NCBI RefSeq assembly: GCF_947179515.1
Contig: NC_067473.1
Coordinates: 69,968,219-70,032,218 of the forward strand
From: Apodemus sylvaticus
Lineage: Eukaryota > Chordata > Mammalia > Rodentia > Muridae
DNA: 64,000 nt
Reading direction: 5' to 3'
Shown here: in pieces, positions 60,348 through 64,000 of the stretch
Layout: each line of letters starts with the position of its first letter
How positions within the stretch are numbered: the stretch's first letter is position 1
The notes under the pieces: generated by a model
Seen by the model: the letters and a program-made list of their open reading frames with translations, nothing else
The model's database searches: none
What the model was told of the DNA's origin: nothing
Translations under genes and position numbers: made by a program

Positions 60348-60935
60348 TAAAAAAAAGGAATACACAACATCATTAGCCATTAGGGAAATGCAAATCAAAA
60401 CAACCCTGAGATGTCACCTCACACCTGTCAGAATGGCTAAGGTTAAAAACTCAGGAGACAGCAGGTATTGGCGAGGATGTGGAGAAAGAGGAACGCTCCT
60501 TCACTGCTGGTGGGATTGTAAGATGGTGTAACCACTATGTAAATCAGTCTGGCAATGATTTACATTCATTTAAAAACAATGAATTCATGAATTTTTTAGG
60601 CAAATGGATGGAATTGGAAAATATCATCCTAAGCGAGTTAACACAATCATAAAAGAATACACATGGAATGCAATCATTGATAAGTGGATATTAATTAGCC
60701 CTGAAGCTCTGAATACTGAACATACAATTATCATATCAAATGATCCCAATGAAGAAGGAAGAAGAGGGCCCTAATCCTGGAAAGGCTTGATCCAGTATTG
60801 TAGTGGAGTACCAGGACAGATAAAAGGGAGAGGGAAAGATAGGAGAATGGATGGAGAGAAGAGAACTTATGGGACATATGGGGAGGGGGAAACTGGGAAA
60901 GGGGAAAGCTTTTGGATTGTAACCAGTGAATATAG

Positions 60936-60990
<55 letters not shown>
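60348..60990 (+). mobile_element. second sense L1, inserted in the tail of the first
   Basis: L1 similarity restarts at ACAACATCATTAGCCATTAGGG (60363), runs through MAKV…-type ORF2 codons, loses about 240 bp near 60555, and ends with the 3' UTR and a TA-rich tail. AAAGATT at 60341-60347 and 60991-60997 could be its target-site duplication. ORF2 remains only as non-coding scraps with stop codons. Confidence 0.88.
60939..60990 (+). repeat. (AT)n microsatellite replacing an L1 A tail
   Basis: About 26 AT units follow GAATATAGAAC at the end of the L1 3' UTR. Confidence 0.95.
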
Positions 60991-60994
<4 letters not shown>

Positions 60995-61006
60995 ATTCTA
61001 CCAAAG

Positions 61007-61804
61007 CAGAAGTCAGATAGGATGAAATGAAAATATGGTGTCCAGTGATGACATCTTTTCAAATATGTTCAGATAAATAATACCACATTGGCTGGAAACT
61101 GTTCTTTAGGGCATCTTAGAATAGATGAATGCACTCAGTATGTGCATGTGTTTTTTTCATTTGGGTGACAGTAGCAGAAAACCACTACAATGACCATTTG
61201 TAAGGCCTCAAGGAAGGTGGTTGTTATATGAAGAGAAAAGAAGTAACATAATAATACACTTAAAAACTGTTATTTTTCAAATAAATACACTGGGAAAATA
61301 TTTTATTTATTCATATATATACATATTTATAAATAATCTTTGTATTTCAAAGAGCTGACATGTAGAATATCGTGGAGGAAAGTTGGAAAATATGGTGCCA
61401 AGGTATAGGCATGTGCTATTATTCAATATCAACTCTGTTAAAAGCATACTGAATAACTATGCAAATAATAAGTTGAATTTTGAGCTCACCCAGAGACACA
61501 AGGCAAGGTAATGCATACCAAAACAGTAAGATTTTTATGTTTAGTCAGCTTCATATATGAATATAGTAAATTTGTCACCTTCTTTCATTGTCCTCCTTTC
61601 CCAGTGAACTTTCTTTTCCCCAAAGCAATCCTTTTACTGTCATTCCTTTTTGAGTGACATTTTTGGTTAAGGATAAGTATCTTTGTGTTCAATGCATTTG
61701 TCTATAAAATACAACATTGAGAAGTCCTTACAGAACAATGAGGATCAAAGGGTTCTTTGGTGATGATAACTATCATGATGGCTAGAAAGAACTCAACCAA
61801 TCAC

Positions 61805-61840
<36 letters not shown>

Positions 61841-61888
61841 AAGTATATATACAATACATATACACATGCACACACACAAACACATATA

Positions 61889-61931
<43 letters not shown>

Positions 61932-62084
61932 AAGTTTAGGTTCATGAACTTTGACCATATACCAGCAAAACCAACAGTACTATAGTCTTTAACATAGAAT
62001 GGTGTAAGTGAATTATCAGTCACCACATACCTTTGACTTTTGTGAACAATTAACTTTAAATAAGATCTCATTATGGATAAAATC
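61007..62084. other. unassigned sequence with TA microsatellite
   Basis: AT-rich. Only the TA/CA run at 61804-61932 is recognised. Confidence 0.45.
61804..61932. repeat. compound TA-CA-TA microsatellite
   Basis: Two TA runs, each ending in TATTGAAGT (61838 and 61928), enclose CACATGCACACACACAAACACA. The repeated end suggests a local duplication. Confidence 0.94.
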
Positions 62085-62292
62085 CACAAATTAAATGATG
62101 TCCAAAAAGAATGGAGAAGTGGGCCCTGGTTCTGGAAAGACTCAGTGCTAGAGTATAGGGGAATTCCAGAACAGGGAAGTGGGAAGGGGTGGATGGAAGA
62201 ATAGGGGGACGGAAGAGGTTTTATGGGACATGCGGGGAGTGGGGACCCAGAAAAGTGGAAATTATTTGCAGTATAAATAAAAAAAAAATAAA
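62085..62292 (+). mobile_element. L1 3' tip, sense, with A-rich tail
   Basis: AATCCACAAATTAAATGATGTCCAAAAAGAATGGAG, CCCTGGTTCTGGAAAGACTCAGTG and GGACATGCGGGGAGTGGGGACCCAGAAAAGTGGAAATTATTTG are L1 3' UTR in sense, ending in an A-rich tail at 62274-62292. It is close to the 604 and 15248 subfamily. Confidence 0.92.
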
Positions 62293-62793
62293 ATAAGGAG
62301 AAAGGGGACAGCCCTGTCTAGTCCCTGATTTTAGTGAGATTGCTTCAAGTTTCTCTTCATTTAGTTTGATGCTGGCTACCGGTTTGCTGTATATTGCTTT
62401 AACGATGTTTAGGTATGGGCCTTGAATTCCTGTTCTTTCCAAGACTTTAAGCATGAAAGGATGCTGAATTTTGTCAAATGCTTTTTCAGCATCCAATGAA
62501 ATGACCATGTGGGTTTTTTCTTTGAGTTTGTTTATGTAGTGAATTGCATTGATGGATTTCCGTATATTGAACCAACCCTGCATCCCTGGGATAAAGCCTA
62601 CTTGATCATGGTGGATGATCGTTTTGATGTGTTCTTGGATTCGGTTGGCAAGAATTTTATTGAGTATTTTTGCATCGATGTTCATAAGGGAGATTGGTCT
62701 GAAGTTTTCTTTCTTTGTTGGATCTTCATGTGGTTTTGGTATCAGCGTAATTGTGGCTTCGTAGAAAGAATTGGGTAGGGTTCCTTCTGTTTC
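62293..62793 (-). mobile_element. inverted 5' segment of the last L1 (reverse transcriptase region)
   Basis: Antisense ORF2 sequence starts in the A-rich tail of the preceding L1 and ends where sense ORF2 begins (62795). Its outer end is the codons …CPLSPY; the sense part resumes at FNIVLEV, which is the next stretch of ORF2. Confidence 0.94.
62293..62793 (-). pseudogene. L1 ORF2 reverse transcriptase fragment, inverted
   Basis: The minus frame shows [58 protein letters not shown] with the first catalytic aspartate, LERTGIQGPYLN, and SGTRQGCPLSPY. It is open for 62311-62685 and beyond; this is one of the best-preserved reverse transcriptase pieces here. It continues by chance into the older L1 tail. 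Confidence 0.94.
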
Positions 62794-62794
62794 T

Positions 62795-64000
62795 TTTCAA
62801 TATTGTACTTGAGGTACTAGCTAGGGCAATTTGACAAGGAGGTCAAAAGGATACAAATTGGAAAGGAAGAAGTCAAACTATCATTATTTGCAGATGACAT
62901 GATAGTCTAACTAAGTGACCCAAAAAACTCCACTAGAGAACTCCTACAGCTGATAAACAACTTCAGCAAAGTAGCAGGTTATAAAATCAAGTCAAGCAAA
63001 TCAGTGTCCTTCCTATACTCAAAGGATAAGCAGGCTGAGAAAGAAATTAGGGAAATGACCGCCTTCACAATAGCCACAAACAGTATAAAGTACCTTGGGG
63101 TGACTCTTACCAGACATGTGAAAGATCTGAATGACAAGAACTTCAAGACTCTGAAGAAGGAAATGGAAGAAGACCTCAAAAAATGGGAGAACCTCCCATG
63201 CTCATGGATCAGCAGGATCAATATAGTTAAAATGGCCATTTTCCAAAAGCAATATACTGATTCAGTGCAATACCCATCAAAATCCCAACTCAATTCTTCA
63301 CAGAGTTAGAAAGAGCAATTCTCAAATTCATCTGGAATAACAAAAAAACCAGGATAGCTAAAACTATTCTCAGCAACACAAGAAATTCTGGGGGAATCAG
63401 TATCCCTGACCTCAAGCAATATTACAGAGAAATAGTGTTAAAAACTGCATGGTATTGGTACAGTGACAGGCAGGCAGATCAATGGAACAGGATTGAAGAG
63501 CCAGAAATGAACCCACACACCTATGGCCACTTGATCCTCGACAAAGAGGCTGAAAACATCCAATGGAAAAAAGATAGCCTTTTCAACAAATGGTGCTGGT
63601 TCAACTGGAGGTCAGCATGCAGAAGAATTCGAATTGATCCATCCTTGTCTTCTTGTACTAAGCTCAAATCCAAATGGATCAAGGACCTCCACATAAAGCC
63701 AGACACTCTGAAGCTAATAGAAAAGAAACTGGGGAAGACCCTTGAGGACATTGGTACAGGGAGAAAGTTTCTGAACAGAATACCAATAGCATATGCTCTA
63801 AGATCAAGAATTGACAAATGGGACCTCATAAAATTACAAAGTTTCTGTAAGGCAAAGGACACCATCAAAAGGACAAATCGGCAAACAACAAATTGGGAAA
63901 AGATGTTCACCAATCCTACATCAGATAGAGGGCTAATATCCAATATATATAAAGAACTCAAGAAGTTAGACTCCAGAAAACCAAGCAACCCTATTAAAAA
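62795..64000 (+). mobile_element. sense L1, ORF2 after the inversion, runs off the window
   Basis: It starts TTTCAATATTGTACTTGAGG and continues collinear with ORF2 to the last base, ending CCCTATTAAAAA, a position equal to 45495 in the antisense copy. The 3' UTR and tail lie outside the window. Confidence 0.95.
62795..64000 (+). pseudogene. L1 ORF2 fragment, reverse transcriptase end and C-terminal region, broken
   Basis: The FADD aspartate pair is encoded at 62887-62910, but a TAA follows within the next few codons (ATAGTCTAACTAAG). The frame at 63004-63309 shows YLGVTLTRHVKDLNDKNFK and NLPCSWISRINIVKMAIF, then is lost near 63244 to a frameshift. DNA further on still matches IDKWDLIKLQSFCKAKDT (about 63810-63863). 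The minus-strand frame at 63521-63988 is the antisense shadow of this coding sequence. Confidence 0.93.

Noticed and set aside
63521..63988. 155-codon minus-strand frame; similar frames at 45534-45830 (plus) and 59296-59604 (minus)
   Set aside because: All three are the antisense of the same part of L1 ORF2. Their similarity to each other comes from the coding strand, not from a real antisense gene.

Overview
The window looks like a stretch of rodent nuclear genome, most likely mouse (genus Mus). The evidence is rodent B1 and B2/B3-type SINEs, Lx-type and younger rodent L1 3' ends, and a rodent-type LTR element. I saw no rat-type ID elements. It is AT-rich, intergenic or deep-intronic DNA. 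I recognise no host protein-coding exon, tRNA, rRNA, CRISPR array or prokaryotic-style operon. Nearly every open reading frame is chance, a 3' UTR of an L1, or a fragment of L1 ORF2, in sense or as its antisense shadow.

Layout. 0-11 kb: mostly unidentified unique sequence, with an L1 tip at 0.6 kb that has a clear target-site duplication, a longer antisense L1 3' part at 1.3-2.15 kb, an Lx 3' UTR at 6.7-7.3 kb and an antisense L1 3' UTR at 8.6-9.25 kb. 11.2-13.8 kb: an LTR-like fragment, then a complete but apparently non-coding LTR-internal-LTR element. 15-30 kb: scattered L1 pieces (15.2, 18.5, 22.2, 25.7-27.4 kb), one B1, an ancient MIR-like remnant, and a 3.2 kb block without recognised repeats (19.0-22.2 kb). 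29.6-30.4 kb: an antisense ERV remnant. 30.7-34.2 kb: an antisense L1 carrying a B1 that inserted into its ORF2, then three B2/B3-type SINE copies. 34.2-44.3 kb: mainly unique DNA with a hairpin-rich spot at 35.5 kb, a B1, and several L1 fragments. 44.3-55.1 kb: the densest antisense L1 zone (44.6-46.6, 47.7-49.7, 52.5-53.3, 53.9-55.1 kb). 55.1-58.7 kb: unique. 58.7-64.0 kb: sense-oriented L1s with inverted 5' ends, two of them nested in or next to poly(A) tails of older L1s. The last one runs off the right edge.

No genes here work together in a pathway. The story is retrotransposition history. Four L1 copies have the 5'-inversion structure expected from twin priming. Several insertions can be dated relative to each other by nesting. 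Microsatellites have grown out of L1 and SINE tails. All ORF2 pieces are 5'-truncated and broken, so none should encode active reverse transcriptase. I found no convincing undescribed biological system. The best leads are the composite L1 at 58.7-61.0 kb, the near-lossless inversion at 62.3-64.0 kb, the small LTR element at 11.8-13.8 kb and the hairpin cluster at 35.5 kb. All family assignments are by eye from remembered consensus features; a RepeatMasker run would be the decisive check.
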